DNA of 31,913 nt from Haplomitrium mnioides (taxonomy: Eukaryota; Marchantiophyta; Haplomitriopsida; Calobryales): assembly GCA_049999725.1 (NCBI GenBank), contig JBNGIS010011139.1, positions 1-31,913 of the forward strand, read 5' to 3'. Each line of letters begins with the position of its first letter. Positions within the stretch are counted from its first letter, which is position 1. The notes beneath the pieces were generated by a model. That model was not told the DNA's origin and did not search any database. It saw nothing but the letters and a program-made list of their open reading frames with translations. Positions 8,359-19,442 of this stretch are shown one piece after another. A program made the position numbers and the translations under genes.

Positions 8359-10155
8359 TCAAGTATAATCGCTAATTATTTCTTCATCATGACCAACAAA
8401 TGAAAGAAAGAGCAAAACTTTCAAACCATCAAAGAAAATATTATGTTGATGGTGAAAAGTACTTTGAAATTGTCATTGATGGAATGGATCAGAAGAAAAT
8501 TGCTATTCCACACTAGCCATCACCACAAAAAAACATTGATAAAGATATTTTGGTGGGTGTGCATGTTGTTGGTGCCTTAATATTCAATCATGCTCTCTCT
8601 CCAATGGTCTTCTTAACGTACGAAAACTTGAGAAGCAGTTCCAATTTGACAGTTACTATGCTCAAGAAAATATTATATGACTTTGAAGGCTCGTTGCTTC
8701 TAACTTTGTATCTTCAGCTGGACAACACGACACGAAAGAATAAGAATTCTATCCTCTTTGGATATCTTAGTCTCTTTATTGCCAAGAATGTTTTTCGAAA
8801 AATCAAGGTGGGATTTCTCATGGTTGGCCATACTCATGATCAAATTGATCAAATGTTCAGCTGATTCTCGAAACGCTTAAAACGTGTCAAAGTTTTCACG
8901 ATCACCAGTCTAAACGAGGCTCTTCAATTATCCTATAATCCTAAACCTCACGTGACTCTTTTGTTGGAAATTTGGGATTTCAAAATGTTTCTGCAACAAA
9001 GTCCTTCTCTGGTTCAAAGGATACATGATATTACTTTTAATCAACAATTCAAGCTCCAATTAAATAATTTCAAAGCAAAGATTTGGAGTAAACAGCTCTT
9101 AACAGATGAATTTTGGCTACCTACGGATGGTATTTGTCAACTCAAGTACATATCTGAAGTGGACAAAGAAATTTTAAGTTCAATGTTGATTCCTCTCAAG
9201 GTATAGTTTGGAATCAAGTGATCTCAAAAGGAAGAAAGAGAGGTGGATGCCGAGAAAGTGGTAATTTATATAAAGGACAATATAAGTGAGAACTGCTACA
9301 AGTTCTTTACAGATTTTGATATTCAATGGTGGAATGACTTTTTTCTTGCCCAACAAGAGATTGTCGCTTACATCCTTGAGAAAAAAAGACAACGACTTGA
9401 AGCACAATTTACCTTTCCACCTTCACGATAGTCAAACACTTGTAATGATTTTCAAAATGTTTGTCCAAGTTCTCAACTTCATGCTCCACAAATAGAAGAA
9501 GATACTCCGGTACAACAAATACTTTCTACACGTCAAGCAATTTATGAAGGAGCACCTAGGTCGCAAGAAGGGACTGTTTCGCACAATCCTCGATATAGGC
9601 ATAAATTTGGCAATCTATATGATTTGAAAGCTAGAATGTTTATTTGTGTTGTTGCGTCTCTGGATCCAAAGAGCAGACCATTTTGGATTGCCAAAGTTCT
9701 CAAAGTTTTGTTATTTGATGAGGAAGATCCGCCAAATCTGAAACGAGTATGAGTTCAACGGTTTAACTGTTTGGATGAAGATGCATTTTTTGGTCAATAC
9801 TTCCTAGAAAAATTAGCAGCAACAAAAGGGAAATGCAAATCCAAGTTACATATTGATGTACTTGATTTGACACAAATCATGATTCTATCATTTGATTTTC
9901 TACTCACCTAAAAAAACCAATTGAGGAAAACCACTCTAGCTACCATTAAAGCAAATCTATTTGAGTACGAAAGACAAAAAGCCCTCAATCCTGAAATGTT
10001 TCAAAGAGATTCAATCAGTGTCATTAACTCTGAGACAGATCAAGGAAACCTTGATGAATCTTCTAAAGCTGAATCCAAAGAAATTGAGACCAGTAACTAA
10101 AGTCCTTCAAGAATTTTGTTCTAAATTTTGTATTTGCAAATCTGGTATAATTTAA

Positions 10156-11234
10156 GATGATCATTTCCAATTTTTTTTTCTTTTTAAGACTTTGTTGTAA
10201 AAATTTAAATCTTTAGTGTTGTTTGACTCAGATAAAGAGCTTTGTATTTGTTTTTACTTTTAGATTCCGAATTAGAAATTGAAATATTTTTCGTGCATAG
10301 AGTTTGTTGCAAAAATAGAAAACTTACAGTCTGTATCTTCGGTTGTAGAAGTGTGAACCCTATGCACGCATAGACTTTGATTTGCATGCAAAACGTACAA
10401 TGCACAAAAACTTTTCTACGGAACCTAAAACATAGCTTCTTGTCAGTCTTTGTTGTGGAATGTTGAGATGGTGACTTCGGATTCCTATGCGCGTATAGAC
10501 TTTGGGGTGGAGTGTTCAGATGGTGAGTTCAGATTCCTAGGCGTGCCTAGACAGTGTTGAGTTGGTGAGTTCGGATTCTTATGCACGCATAGACTTTGGG
10601 GTGGAGTGTTCACTTGTTGAGCTTAGATTCCTAAGCGCGCCTAGACTTTGAGGTGGAGTGTTCACATGTTGAGCTTGGACTCCTATACGTGCATAGACTT
10701 TGGAGTGGAAGTCCACGCCTTTCAAAAGTTCTACTTCTCATGCATAACCCTTAGGCTTCTTTATACAAAGACTATCGATTACAACTTTGTTTGTACACAA
10801 TTCATAGACTCTTTTATAGATCTTGAGACCTTTGTTTGGTTGAATTAAGTCTAAAACTTGGACATGTTTCTTGTTTACAATCTTAATTCAATCTCCTTAG
10901 CTACTGCTTTTTTGATTCTCAACTATGATACGTTTCTGTACATGTTTTGTTGAACTATGAAATATTTTTAATTTCCGGAACCTTTTTGAAAGCCTACGTT
11001 CACTTTTGATTGTATGGATTTTCAACTTAAACTGAAAGCTTCTTTTTTTCTTGACGTTTAAAATAAAGCGCCTAAATCCATGCAATGTTTCATTTTTTTT
11101 TGTTTTTGTGTTTACCATTGCAAACTCATTCCCTTGACTTCTAGTCCCCTTAAGCTTTTTCTTTGTGTTTTGTAATATTTTCCAACAAAAAAGTTCGAAA
11201 GAGCACCATGTCTACGCGCGTCTAAATTTTGTGC
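10156..11234 (+). other. 3' non-coding part of DUF7869 unit, copy 1
   Basis: No coding sequence. Apart from the 52-bp array (10440-10720), it is AT-rich, and it is shared with the other copy through at least TTGCAAACTCATTC...GACTTCTAGTCCC (about 11119-11150), whose inverted match is near 28735-28775, and AAAGAGCACCATGTCTACGC (about 11198-11217), matched near 28660-28685. The outer end of the element is lost in the gap that follows. Confidence 0.6.
10440..10720 (+). repeat. Five units of about 52 bp, each with one palindrome, copy 1
   Basis: The units share GAGTTCGGATTCC, then a palindromic core, then AGACTTTGGGGTGGAGTG and TTCA. Core starts are near 10481, 10533, 10575, 10626 and 10679, so spacings are 52, 42, 51 and 53. 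Cores include CCTATGCGCGTATAG, CTAGGCGTGCCTAG, CTTATGCACGCATAG, CTAAGCGCGCCTAG and CTATACGTGCATAG. The array is in the 3' non-coding part of the DUF7869 unit; its inverted counterpart is at 29155-29380. Single cores also lie at about 10357-10376 and 11208-11222. Confidence 0.85.
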
Positions 11235-11334
11235 NNNNNNNNNNNNNNNNNNNNNNNNNNNNNNNNNNNNNNNNNNNNNNNNNNNNNNNNNNNNNNNNNN
11301 NNNNNNNNNNNNNNNNNNNNNNNNNNNNNNNNNN
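11235..11334. other. Assembly gap, 100 N
   Basis: Exactly 100 N, the conventional size for a scaffold gap of unknown length. It falls at the 3' end of DUF7869 copy 1, so the element boundary is not visible and adjacency of the two sides is not proven. Reading frames that cross it are meaningless. Confidence 0.98.
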
Positions 11335-11389
11335 GCTGAATTTGTAACACTCTGTTCATTTTTATTTCTCAATCATATACAACAAAATC

Positions 11390-11720
11390 TGTCTTGAAAG
11401 AATCTCCTGGAGCAGGCGATCAAATCTGTGTCTTCAGATTTTGAAATGGCTGCGTAAAATGCACAAATTGATCGATTGAAGAATCGTTGTACTCGCACTG
11501 AAGAGAAATTAGATTCGATGCTCAAAACAGGTTTGATAGAAATTTGGTGCTTCGATAAATACTTAGTGCTCGATCGGTAATGATCGTGGAGGTTTGGCTG
11601 ACTTAATAGCTTTGGGTTTAAATCTTAAGCTTCGGTAATCAGGTTTGGTATCTGATGCTCTGGTTGCTTCACCTAGGACGTTCACCAAATCTCATAAGTG
11701 AACTCTCAAATGCTCACTGA
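11390..11720 (+). repeat. Diverged coding-like fragment, copy A
   Basis: A 330-bp stretch resembles 27925-28255 in the same orientation: TCTCCTGGAG.A.GCGATCA at the start, a GAGAAATTAG block in the middle, and GGTTTGGTATCTGATGCTCTGGTTGCTTCA.CTAG near the end. In one plus frame it reads as a coiled-coil-like peptide (DRLKNRCTRTEEKLDSMLKT) with a single stop just upstream. I do not recognise the family; a retroelement gag or a short ORF of another transposon are possibilities. Divergence between the two copies is large. Confidence 0.4.
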
Positions 11721-11949
11721 TGTATATATGCCTTGTAGTCAAGGTAACCTTCAATAATGGTTACCTCACCTCTTGCATCTGGGAGTGGGGTTCAACCACT
11801 CATAGAATAGATCGGTGACACGTGGTGCTTAAGGATAGGTTGAAAAATAAAAACAATGGCAACTTCCCCTCCGAGTTAGAATAGTTTTATATAAATTTCT
11901 TTTTTCGTTTTCGCAAATTACCAAAATAGTGATATAGCACCGTTTCAAT

Positions 11950-12440
11950 ACTGCAAGTTCTTCTTCTTTCAAACTTTCAAGAAATACCAAAGTTGCAGTT
12001 TCAACTTTCAATATTTTTTATTTTTTACCAAAAAGTTGATATGTCTTAGTTTTGCCGTTGATTTTTCTTTCTTTCCTTCAAACTTTAGGGTGGTCACTCC
12101 GAATCCATTTTGAACTTTCAATAAGATAATAATATTTCCTCGGAAACTGGGATATATCACCAATATACACTGACAGAAGCCCTTTCGAACTTTCCTTCTT
12201 CACCAAACAAAACTTTCAAACTTTTAGAGCACTTGAAAAAAGGTTTGCCAAAACATTGATATGTCGTTGTTTCCTCATAGATATGAAATGCCAAGTTTTT
12301 CAAACTTCAGAATCCTCGGTCATGTCTCATTATCGAACTTTCATCAAAAATATGATGTATCACTGATTCAGCCACTCAGATGTCAAACTTTCAAAAAATA
12401 ATAGTTGAAATCTTTTCGAACTTTCAACTTAACTCTTGAA
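11950..12440 (+). repeat. Degenerate repeats built around CGAACTTTCA / CAAACTTTCA
   Basis: A (C/T)(A/G)AACTTTCA-like decamer recurs about ten times (near 11968, 12000, 12079, 12110, 12186, 12211, 12300, 12336, 12390 and 12418). A second block, TTGATATGTC.TTGTTT or GATATATCAC, recurs near 12035, 12150, 12258 and 12355. Together they suggest an old tandem array of roughly 100-140-bp units now badly eroded. No gene is evident. Confidence 0.55.
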
Positions 12441-13220
12441 GAATTGCAGAAAATGTGATTTCTTGTGTGTTCCGACATTCAAAGTTCTTCGTTGAATGTT
12501 TCTTCACAGATCGATTGGTTATGTGAGATTTGATGAGTCTTCATCAAATTTAATCAATTTGTCATCAATAATATGCCTTCTGCAATATTCAGAGACTCGC
12601 GAAATCTTGGTGTCCATGGGAGTAATCTTCTCACTAGAAAACGCCATTCAATCTACTTCAAGATCTGCGTCGATTCATTTGCAAGTCTTCATCAACAACA
12701 ATCTGCAATTGAATTCGTCTTCTCTGAATGAAAATCGTTGAATCCTCTTCAATAGATGTCCTTCATGTTTAGATTGAATGAGCAACTCCTGCATGTTGAA
12801 TTGAACCAGCCTGATGAAAAACTAAACTTGCTTTCAGATTGATGAATTCGATCTGTTCATCCGATTCTAAATGAATTTCTTCAAAATTTCTTCATAGATA
12901 GGGTCGCAATCCTCTAGCAAATTCACTTTTGCTTCAAATCGAATGTAGAAATGTCAAAAAATGGGATTGATCCTCTTCTGAAAATTTTCAAAATTGTGAA
13001 TGATCACTGTGTATGAACCTGAAGAAACAATATAATATATTATTATATAATATAAAATAGTTATATGAAGAAAACTTAAGATTTGAATGTATTAAAGTAT
13101 GGGGGGAAGTTAATTGAGATTTCTAGATAGACTTTGAAAGAAAAACAATTTGTGTGCAGCTCATGGGAAGAACTTGCAAAGGTGATTTAAAAAAAGAAAA
13201 TTTATGTGGAGCTATACTCA
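12441..13220. other. Unassigned AT-rich stretch
   Basis: I see no gene. Open frames (for example 12496-12741) have no recognisable motif. A TA/AT-rich stretch of about 28 bp lies at 13030-13058. The 3' half leads directly into the LTR at 13221. Confidence 0.4.
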
Positions 13221-13540
13221 TGTTGATAACGTGTTGAGTGTTAGGCTCATTAGTTCATGCATCTAAGATGGAAGATTATCAAAACATAAGATGTACAAGC
13301 ATATGCCATGAATCATGAAACTCTTCCTCTCCTTCTCTTCTCTCTCTTCAATATCTCAATCATCAATAATCATACAATGTACAATCCAATAGGTGAGTAA
13401 AGTAATGTGCTAATCATGTAGGATTTGCACTAACCCTAATCCTAGTCATATAGTCTAATTATTGGTTAAGGACTAATGCCAGATTAGCCTAATCATCTTA
13501 CTAAATATATTATAATACAAATGAGTCTCTAAAATCAACA
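13221..13540 (-). mobile_element. LTR of a minus-strand Ty1/copia-like element
   Basis: Read on the minus strand the segment starts TGTTGAT and ends ATCAACA, a perfect 7-bp terminal inverted repeat with the TG...CA ends required of LTRs, over 320 bp. Immediately upstream on that strand is TTGAAGGAG, a purine-rich tract of the kind that primes plus-strand synthesis next to a 3' LTR. The interior has the CT-rich/TC-repeat and ATCAATAAT features common in plant U5 regions. The flanking 5-mers (ACTCA and CTCCT) do not match, arguing against a simple solo LTR. No pol coding follows at 13541 onward, so the element is truncated or non-autonomous. Confidence 0.6.
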
Positions 13541-15480
13541 CTCCTTCAATACAAACTATAGCAGCAAGTGTGCTTAGGTCATAGAGAGAAACCATGTGAA
13601 TGAATGGGGGATCTTTTTAAGTCTTCCGAGTAGTGTCTTCTAGCATTTCATAAGAAGGTTGTGTGCTATTCAAAACAAATGTAAACTCGGCATGGAGTGG
13701 ACCAACCTCTTACTTAGCTTGTTGTTGTTGGATTTGCTTTGGTATAACCCTTAACAAGCTAAACAAGATGGTTTGTGGAAAAGTAAGCTTAATGATGTAG
13801 GAAGAATGTTTCTAAATTCCACATGTAACTTTAAAAGTTGTTCAATCGTTATGCTTGCCTATTGTTGAGTTATTTCTACAAATAGATCATACTTTGGAAT
13901 ATCTTGTAAAGATCAAGTAACAACTCTCTTAAAGATGAAGTAAAAATTGTCTTGTTTTAAAGTTTGATTGATTTACGCTTTTGAAGATGAGCTATTGGTT
14001 TCTCTTGAATCAAATTTAATGGTTGCAAAAGCTGATGATAATAAATTTTCTGATCCCAAATGTTTTGAAGATATAGGCTCTAACAAAGTCATTGTAACTC
14101 GTTGCTTACCTTGTGAATTTATGGAACTAGACAAGGATTTTTAACATGCTTAAAAATCAATTGTTGTGGCTCGTGTAGTAGCCAACACAGGTGTTAGGGA
14201 AGTGGAAGAGAATCAAACATCTAGATTGAAGACTTAGGGTGCATTGCAATTTAGAACCTTATTGAAGTGTAACATTTTCAGTAATTACTTGTATATGTTG
14301 GACATTGTAAGAAGAACAATTTGGTTCTTTTGTGGGAAAAAATAGCACAACTGTAGTTGTGAGAGCAATTACAATAAAAAATGGCACTAAATTTTGTACT
14401 TGCATTAAAAGAGCTGGTTGGGTAGCTTATTGCTAGGGTTGTTGCGGTTAATATTACACAATTTGAGGCAAAGTAGATGTATAAGACTATTACTATGAGG
14501 TTTTCCAATGCTCTAGCTAATAATAGAATTGTTGATGTTGATAATTGGGATGAGGTTGTGTATACGAGATCTAAAATAGCTTTGTCCTTGATAGCCATAT
14601 AAATACGTTTGCTCCTTCTCTATTGTTGCTTTGGCCAATATTATTGTGTTCTTGGATGAGTATAATCATGAGCTATGTGATTTGGATTATTACAGTTGAA
14701 AGGTGTTTGTTTCATTGATGGTTTATGAGGAAAAAATTGAGGGGAACGTCGTTGATAAAGTGCTCCAACTAAATAGCCTTGCGATTGAATTGGATAAAAA
14801 ACTGGTTGTGCTTGATATTGTTAATGGACCTGATTTGCTATTGATGCCGATTGTAGAGTTGAGGAAATCGTCACCGCAGATGAACCTATATGGACAATTG
14901 CTTATTGTACTAATAGAGCTAATTGGTGTTGGGCATCTTTGAAGGTTTTGAAAACTAGGCAAACGTTATTATCATGATCTGATGAGAGACAACTATCACA
15001 CCACTTGATCTCCAAACAAGTTCTATGGGAGAATGGTCTGTATTACAATGGATATATCTAACGTTAGATGCTTGAGGCTATGTAATTGGTGTAGCTCTAG
15101 ACTTTACCGTAGTCAATAACTCTTTTGGGGGCAACAAGTTGATGGCAGCTATGGGGTTGTCCTATGGCTTCAAGTGTGTGTGTTTTTGTTTCAAAGATTA
15201 AATCTCAGCCTTCTCATTCAACAAGTAGAGATGTAGCTTATGCCATATTTGGTTTTGAATCAACCAAATTGAAAACTACCAATGTTTGTGTCTCGATTGG
15301 AGTAGTTTTTCTATGAATTGAATTTGATGGTTTGATTGTTGTTGTATCACTGTATAATACCGAAGTGTGGTTTGGTATATTGTTGCTTGAACAAGACAAA
15401 GTTGGTGCAAATCTATCTCGACAAAGCAATATTTTCTCATATGTGGTAGCAACTTAACTTTGTAGTGACTTGTAAATATC
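13541..15480. other. Unassigned AT/GT-rich stretch
   Basis: About 1.9 kb with no recognisable gene. Open frames on the two strands (14278-14598 minus; 14703-14942 plus; 14723-14962 minus) overlap one another and have no motif, so I do not call them. If the LTR at 13221 is a 3' LTR, this would be where its internal region should lie, but no RNase H or reverse transcriptase motif is visible on the minus strand. Confidence 0.35.
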
Positions 15481-15533
15481 TGCCTAACATATCCGTCTTA
15501 TTCTAGCGCGACATGTTCTTGCATTGTATTTGA

Positions 15534-15620
15534 TATTCACTAATTGAAGAATTTTGTTTGATACTAATTTGGTGGCCACTTATTTGGCATTCATTAATTA
15601 AAGAATTTTGTTTGATACTC
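15534..15620 (+). repeat. Short direct repeat, two copies about 55 bp apart
   Basis: ATTCA(C/T)TAATT(G/A)AAGAATTTTG, followed by TTTGATACT, occurs at about 15534-15565 and 15589-15620 with two differences. It is a small local tandem duplication, with no gene attached. Confidence 0.6.
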
Positions 15621-16736
15621 ATATATGATGGTGATGAATAAGGTTCACTCGCTAAGGTTTTAAATATATTGTTGTATTACTATATTGATTGCAAATACCA
15701 AACAAATCTTTCTATGCATAATCAAAGTGGTAAGTTATCTAAATTGATTCAAGAAGTTAATTTACAAAAATATCAACTTCATAAGTGTGGTAGGAAGTTG
15801 GCACTTTAAGATATGAGCAAAATCACTTGAGGCTATACATTGCTAAAACTTGATTAATGAGTTTGTTTAATCTGTCCATCAACAAGATGGACAGACATCT
15901 GACCAATAAACTTGTAAAAGTGATATTTGGCAGGTATAACTCAGAGTTTTTGGGGCTGATATTTGAATTTGGCTGGTATAACTAGGTAGAATGCCATGGC
16001 TCTTAATGTGATCATTTACTACTAGACCAACAAAACCAAAGGCAATGTCTGATGTATGTTTCTTATCTACAAAAGGACTCTGAATGAAGTGGGCATTTCA
16101 TGCACCAGTAAAGACTGCATTTTCGAATACTAGGAATAAGATCTTCAGAGAGACAAATATGGCATCAACACCATTGTTACATCTTGGCTGGGCTATAGAA
16201 GGAGTTAGCCCAACTGAGTGGAATCCAGGCTTTTTCCCACTCTTGTCAATACAGGTTATCTCTCAATCAGTTATAGTATAGATCCTTTTCACAAAATTAC
16301 TCAGTGATCTTAATTCTTTTTGAGACGCTTATTTCAGAGGTAGACAAAAACTAAAGCTTCCAATTGAGGATAAAGATTCAAGTATTCACTCAATCTGCAA
16401 TACTGCTGTTATTTCTGACTGCCCTTAAAATCAAAAACATAAGTAGGACTAAAATATAAGACCCAACCAATCATTCAAAGGATCAACAACTAGATTCTTT
16501 AAAGGAAAATATCCAAAGACATATTAGTCATCAAGATGGTCTCATCTTTAATCATCATGGTTCACGGTTCATCCAGATTATGGTAAATGCTATGCTCCAG
16601 ATTATAGTAATTGCTATGCAGAGTCACTAGAAAAACTTTCATACACATAGATCCAAAGGCAGACTCGCCTTCGTTCTCACTACTCACCAGGCAAAGGTTC
16701 TCAGTTCCTCCTTGACATCATTCTATTTTCCATCCC
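15621..16736. other. Unassigned stretch
   Basis: No supported gene. A short plus frame (16084-16281) has no recognisable motif. Base composition is more balanced than in the preceding 2 kb and it runs without a visible break into the direct repeat at 16737. A near-repeat, ATTATGGTAAATGCTATG / ATTATAGTAATTGCTATG, occurs at about 16577-16620. Confidence 0.35.
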
Positions 16737-17635
16737 ATATATTAGTCATGAAGTTGTGGAGAGCAAAACTAACCACAAAAACAATTAAATGGAAGCTGCA
16801 ATAGTCTAGGAAAAACCTACACATGTCACAACTGTGCACGCAGAGAGTGCAGCCTTCACAATGTGGCCTTCACAATGTGGTGTCAGACACAAAGTTTCAG
16901 ACTATTCAGCCTCATCATGTGTAGCAGTGACAAGCTGCCACAACTTCCTGCTGGTTTCGTCAGTTCCCGACAGCAGGTCCTGATCAATCGTCGTACTGAG
17001 TTTCTGCCACTTTCCGGAAGTATTGGGAAAACTCAGTCATGATGATGCCTAGCACTCCACCAAGAATCCAACTAATCAAAATCTGTCAACTCTCAAGCAT
17101 CAGCTTGTGACATCATTCATTTCACTTTAGTTTGATCTTGTGAAACAAACATCCAAAAGCATAACTCCCAGAGAGGTCTGCTGAAAGGGTAGTGATTGGG
17201 GCCTTCTACACCTTGAACATAGCACATGAAGCGCATCACTGGTGACTACTTGGATGCAGAATACCCGCTAAAGTCACTGAATATATTAGTCATGAAGTTG
17301 TGGAGAGCAATACTAACCACAAAAAACAATTAAACGGAAGCTGCAATAGTGTAGGAAAAACCTACACATATCACAACTGTGCACGCATAGAGTGCAGCCT
17401 TCACAATGGGGTGTCAGACACAAAGTTTCAGACTATTCAGCCTCATCATGTGTAGCAAAGACAAGCTGCCACAACTTCCTGCTGGTTTTGTCAGTTCCTG
17501 ACAGCAGGTCCTGATCAATTGTCGGTCTGAGTTTTTGCCACTTTCCAGAAGTAACCGGAAAACTCAGTCATGATGATGCCTAGCACTCCACCAAGAATCC
17601 AACTAATCAAAATCTGTCAACTCTCAAGCATCAGC
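16737..17635 (+). repeat. Direct repeat of about 360 bp, two copies
   Basis: Copy 1 is at 16737-17104 and copy 2 at 17281-17635, an offset of 544 bp at the left end, separated by a 176-bp spacer. Both start ATATATTAGTCATGAAG and end CTCTCAAGCATCAGC. By eye they are about 93-95% identical. Copy 1 holds an extra 13-14-bp duplication (AATGTGGCCTTCAC near 16860). The sizes fit a miniature LTR element (TRIM), but the ends are not TG...CA and I see no primer-binding site after copy 1, so a segmental duplication is equally possible. No protein is encoded in either. Confidence 0.85.
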
Positions 17636-18940
17636 ACAATACCATCTGAACAACTACATTCTACTTACTCTCCAACAAAATCAGTACATAATCCCAACCA
17701 TACAGACTCTATCCAACACTCTGTTTCTACAGCATCAAACCACACTAACACACAAAACAAATCCTTCTTAATCAGTAGAATCCTCCTTCGCTGCTACTTC
17801 ATCCACATTCCTTCTTAGCGGTATCCTCCTTTGCTACTACTTCCTTCCTGTTCCTAGTGAAAGGAATCCTCCTTCATTGGTATTCCGAAACACATAGTAA
17901 CATCTAAATATTCATCTGATCTATTACACGAATGAAACCACACAAGTGCAGTCAAGAAGGGTGGATCCATTTTTCCAATGCTGATCCTTTTTTTTCAGAC
18001 ACTTCCCTTACATCAACAAATTAAAACACAAAACACGTAACAACAGACAACTGAATTCTTCTTGCCACGAGCGATTCCTCAAACATTTCACCACCACTCT
18101 TTCCTCCATTCAACATCAATCATCGATGCCTTTTCATCGACAAGATTTCCCAGCACACCAACTCATCTTGAATTAAGAAGATCAACGTTTCGATACCACT
18201 TGATCTTCATCTTTGCGCCATTAAGTTATCGCTTACACCACCTTTCTTTGCCATCACATTGTCATCCGCACTCCATGTCCATGTATCCCCACTCAACGCG
18301 GCTGCATTTTTCCCAAAACCGCAAAGAGGCAAAGGCCCATCCCCATTTCTTGCCTCACACACAGCATCACCCCATCCACAACTAACGTGGCCGCAATTTA
18401 CGAAAGAGAGAAGAAGAAGAAGATATCCTTGGCCATCCTCTTGTTCATACCCTTTCACTCGGCGGTCGCGGAGGTCACAGCAGAACAAAACCAAAATAAG
18501 AAACAATTGAGAAGCTCCAATTGACAAAAAACTGTCAAGGTAGACCATCAATCATCACAAGCCAAAAGAATGCCCCTAAATCTTCAAATCAAATCGAAAC
18601 TGCAAATGAGAGGTCATTGACAATGAAAGAAACCACAATCAGCCATTGTCTATCCAACTCAATTTGGTTTTGATCACTAATGAAGAGTCACTTGAAAACC
18701 ATAAGATCGGAAATCCGAACAACCAGCAAACCAAAAAACTGCAAATGCGAACCGCAAAACGACAAAACCCTACAAGTCAAAGAGAACAGAATTTTGATTG
18801 ATTGTCCCTCGCCACTTCAATTCTCTTCTTCAGCACATACTCAGATTCCTCTATCTTCTTTTACTACATCAATTTTCCAAGCAAAATTTCCAACCTTGGA
18901 CTTCTTCGTCCATTTCTTGCTAGTAACCTCCAACACCCTT
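17636..18940. other. Unassigned stretch, possibly gene-flanking
   Basis: About 1.3 kb, less AT-rich around 18050-18500. A 114-codon minus-strand frame (18551-18207) and overlapping plus frames are present, but none has a motif I recognise and they exclude each other. A short internal duplication, AATCCTCCTTCGCTGCTACTTC / ATCCTCCTTTGCTACTACTTC in outline, lies near 17778-17850. It may be the flank of a gene outside recognition. Confidence 0.3.
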
Positions 18941-18946
18941 CTTCTC

Positions 18947-18954
18947 TATAAAAA
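18947..18954 (+). promoter_or_regulatory. TATA-box-like sequence
   Basis: TATAAAAA in the context CTTCTCTATAAAAACACAC is a good match to plant TATA boxes, and a start of transcription about 30 bp downstream (near 18980) would be expected. No convincing coding sequence follows before the minisatellite at 19551; the 114-codon frame at 19081-19425 has no recognisable features. It could be a decayed promoter. Confidence 0.3.
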
Positions 18955-19442
18955 CACACAAAGACTACTTCCCAACAATTGTTACTTCTTTAAAGAAAGT
19001 TGTTCTTAACTTTACTTTTTTTGGTGCCTTGAACAATTTGTACTATTTGTGGACTTTGGTGAAGCTTTCTTTTTGAGACTATGATTGCCCTACTTTTGTA
19101 TCTACCAACTAATAGATCCTACATACAAAACAATTCAAATCCTATCTTGTTGATATCATACTACCCTCTTTACTTTGTTGTTGTTATCGATAAGTGTTTT
19201 TTGGGACTATTGTTGCAATATACTTACTCTTATGTATTCAACAATATACTAGAGTACAAAACTATAGTTCATACATTATATATAACCTTTGTCACTTGTG
19301 TTGTATGTTGTATTAGAGTACAATCCATAGTCAGATCAACTATAAGAAAGTCAAGTGTCATGTGTGTTGCATGTGTGTTGCATATTCTCTTTCTCTTAGG
19401 AGTTGAAACAATGGTTCATAAGTAGGACATACCAAGTTACCA

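Larger units (their letters stand above)
5955..10155 (+). pseudogene. DUF7869-domain protein, candidate transposase, broken
   Basis: Blocks in order: a 5'-truncated N terminus (5955-6110, SVTFDRQFEI..., ELSDGV); a Ser/Glu-rich section (6292-6735); a Cys-rich block near 6990-7080 (CPFLHCRISCCRNNF); a block at 7100-7607 with KTPKHNRF and CETCEEIKSLLEKF; an intron; then the core at 8359-9206 with IDGMDQKK, LQLDN, KNKN and GHTHDQIDQMFS. The D-G-M-D, L-D-N and G-H-T-H-x-x-I-D motifs are those I know from proteins annotated DUF7869, a repetitive family of plants, oomycetes and animals; its transposase role is my inference. A C-terminal part (9243-10155) has SRPFWIAKVLKV and a basic tail. Stops near 6110, 6733, 7069, 8374, 8515, 8861, 9204, 9429, 9750 and 9909, plus frameshifts, make it inactive. 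Confidence 0.6.
5953..11234 (+). mobile_element. DUF7869-type transposon-like unit, copy 1
   Basis: This plus-strand unit corresponds, in inverted orientation, to 28650-31913. The matching parts are the 5' coding region (5953-6940), the C-terminal coding region (9212-10155) and the 3' region (10150-11230). Repetition of a multi-kilobase unit with coding and flanking sequence together is what suggests a mobile element. Copy 1 is truncated at its 5' end: similarity to copy 2 starts at CAGAAGAGTGTTAC within the first exon, so the start codon and upstream part are absent. The 3' end is hidden by the assembly gap. No terminal inverted repeats or target-site duplication can be determined. Identity between copies is about 80-85% by eye over 6841-6932, mostly transitions. 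Confidence 0.65.

Noticed and set aside
11112-11372. Open frames crossing the N run
   Set aside because: The middle is 100 unknown bases, so the frames are artefacts.
14278-14962. Three overlapping open frames of 79-106 codons
   Set aside because: They overlap on opposite strands with no protein-family feature and no supporting splice or start context.
18207-18551. 114-codon minus-strand frame with hydrophobic stretches
   Set aside because: No recognisable motif and mutually exclusive plus frames of equal length; kept only as a note in the unassigned stretch.
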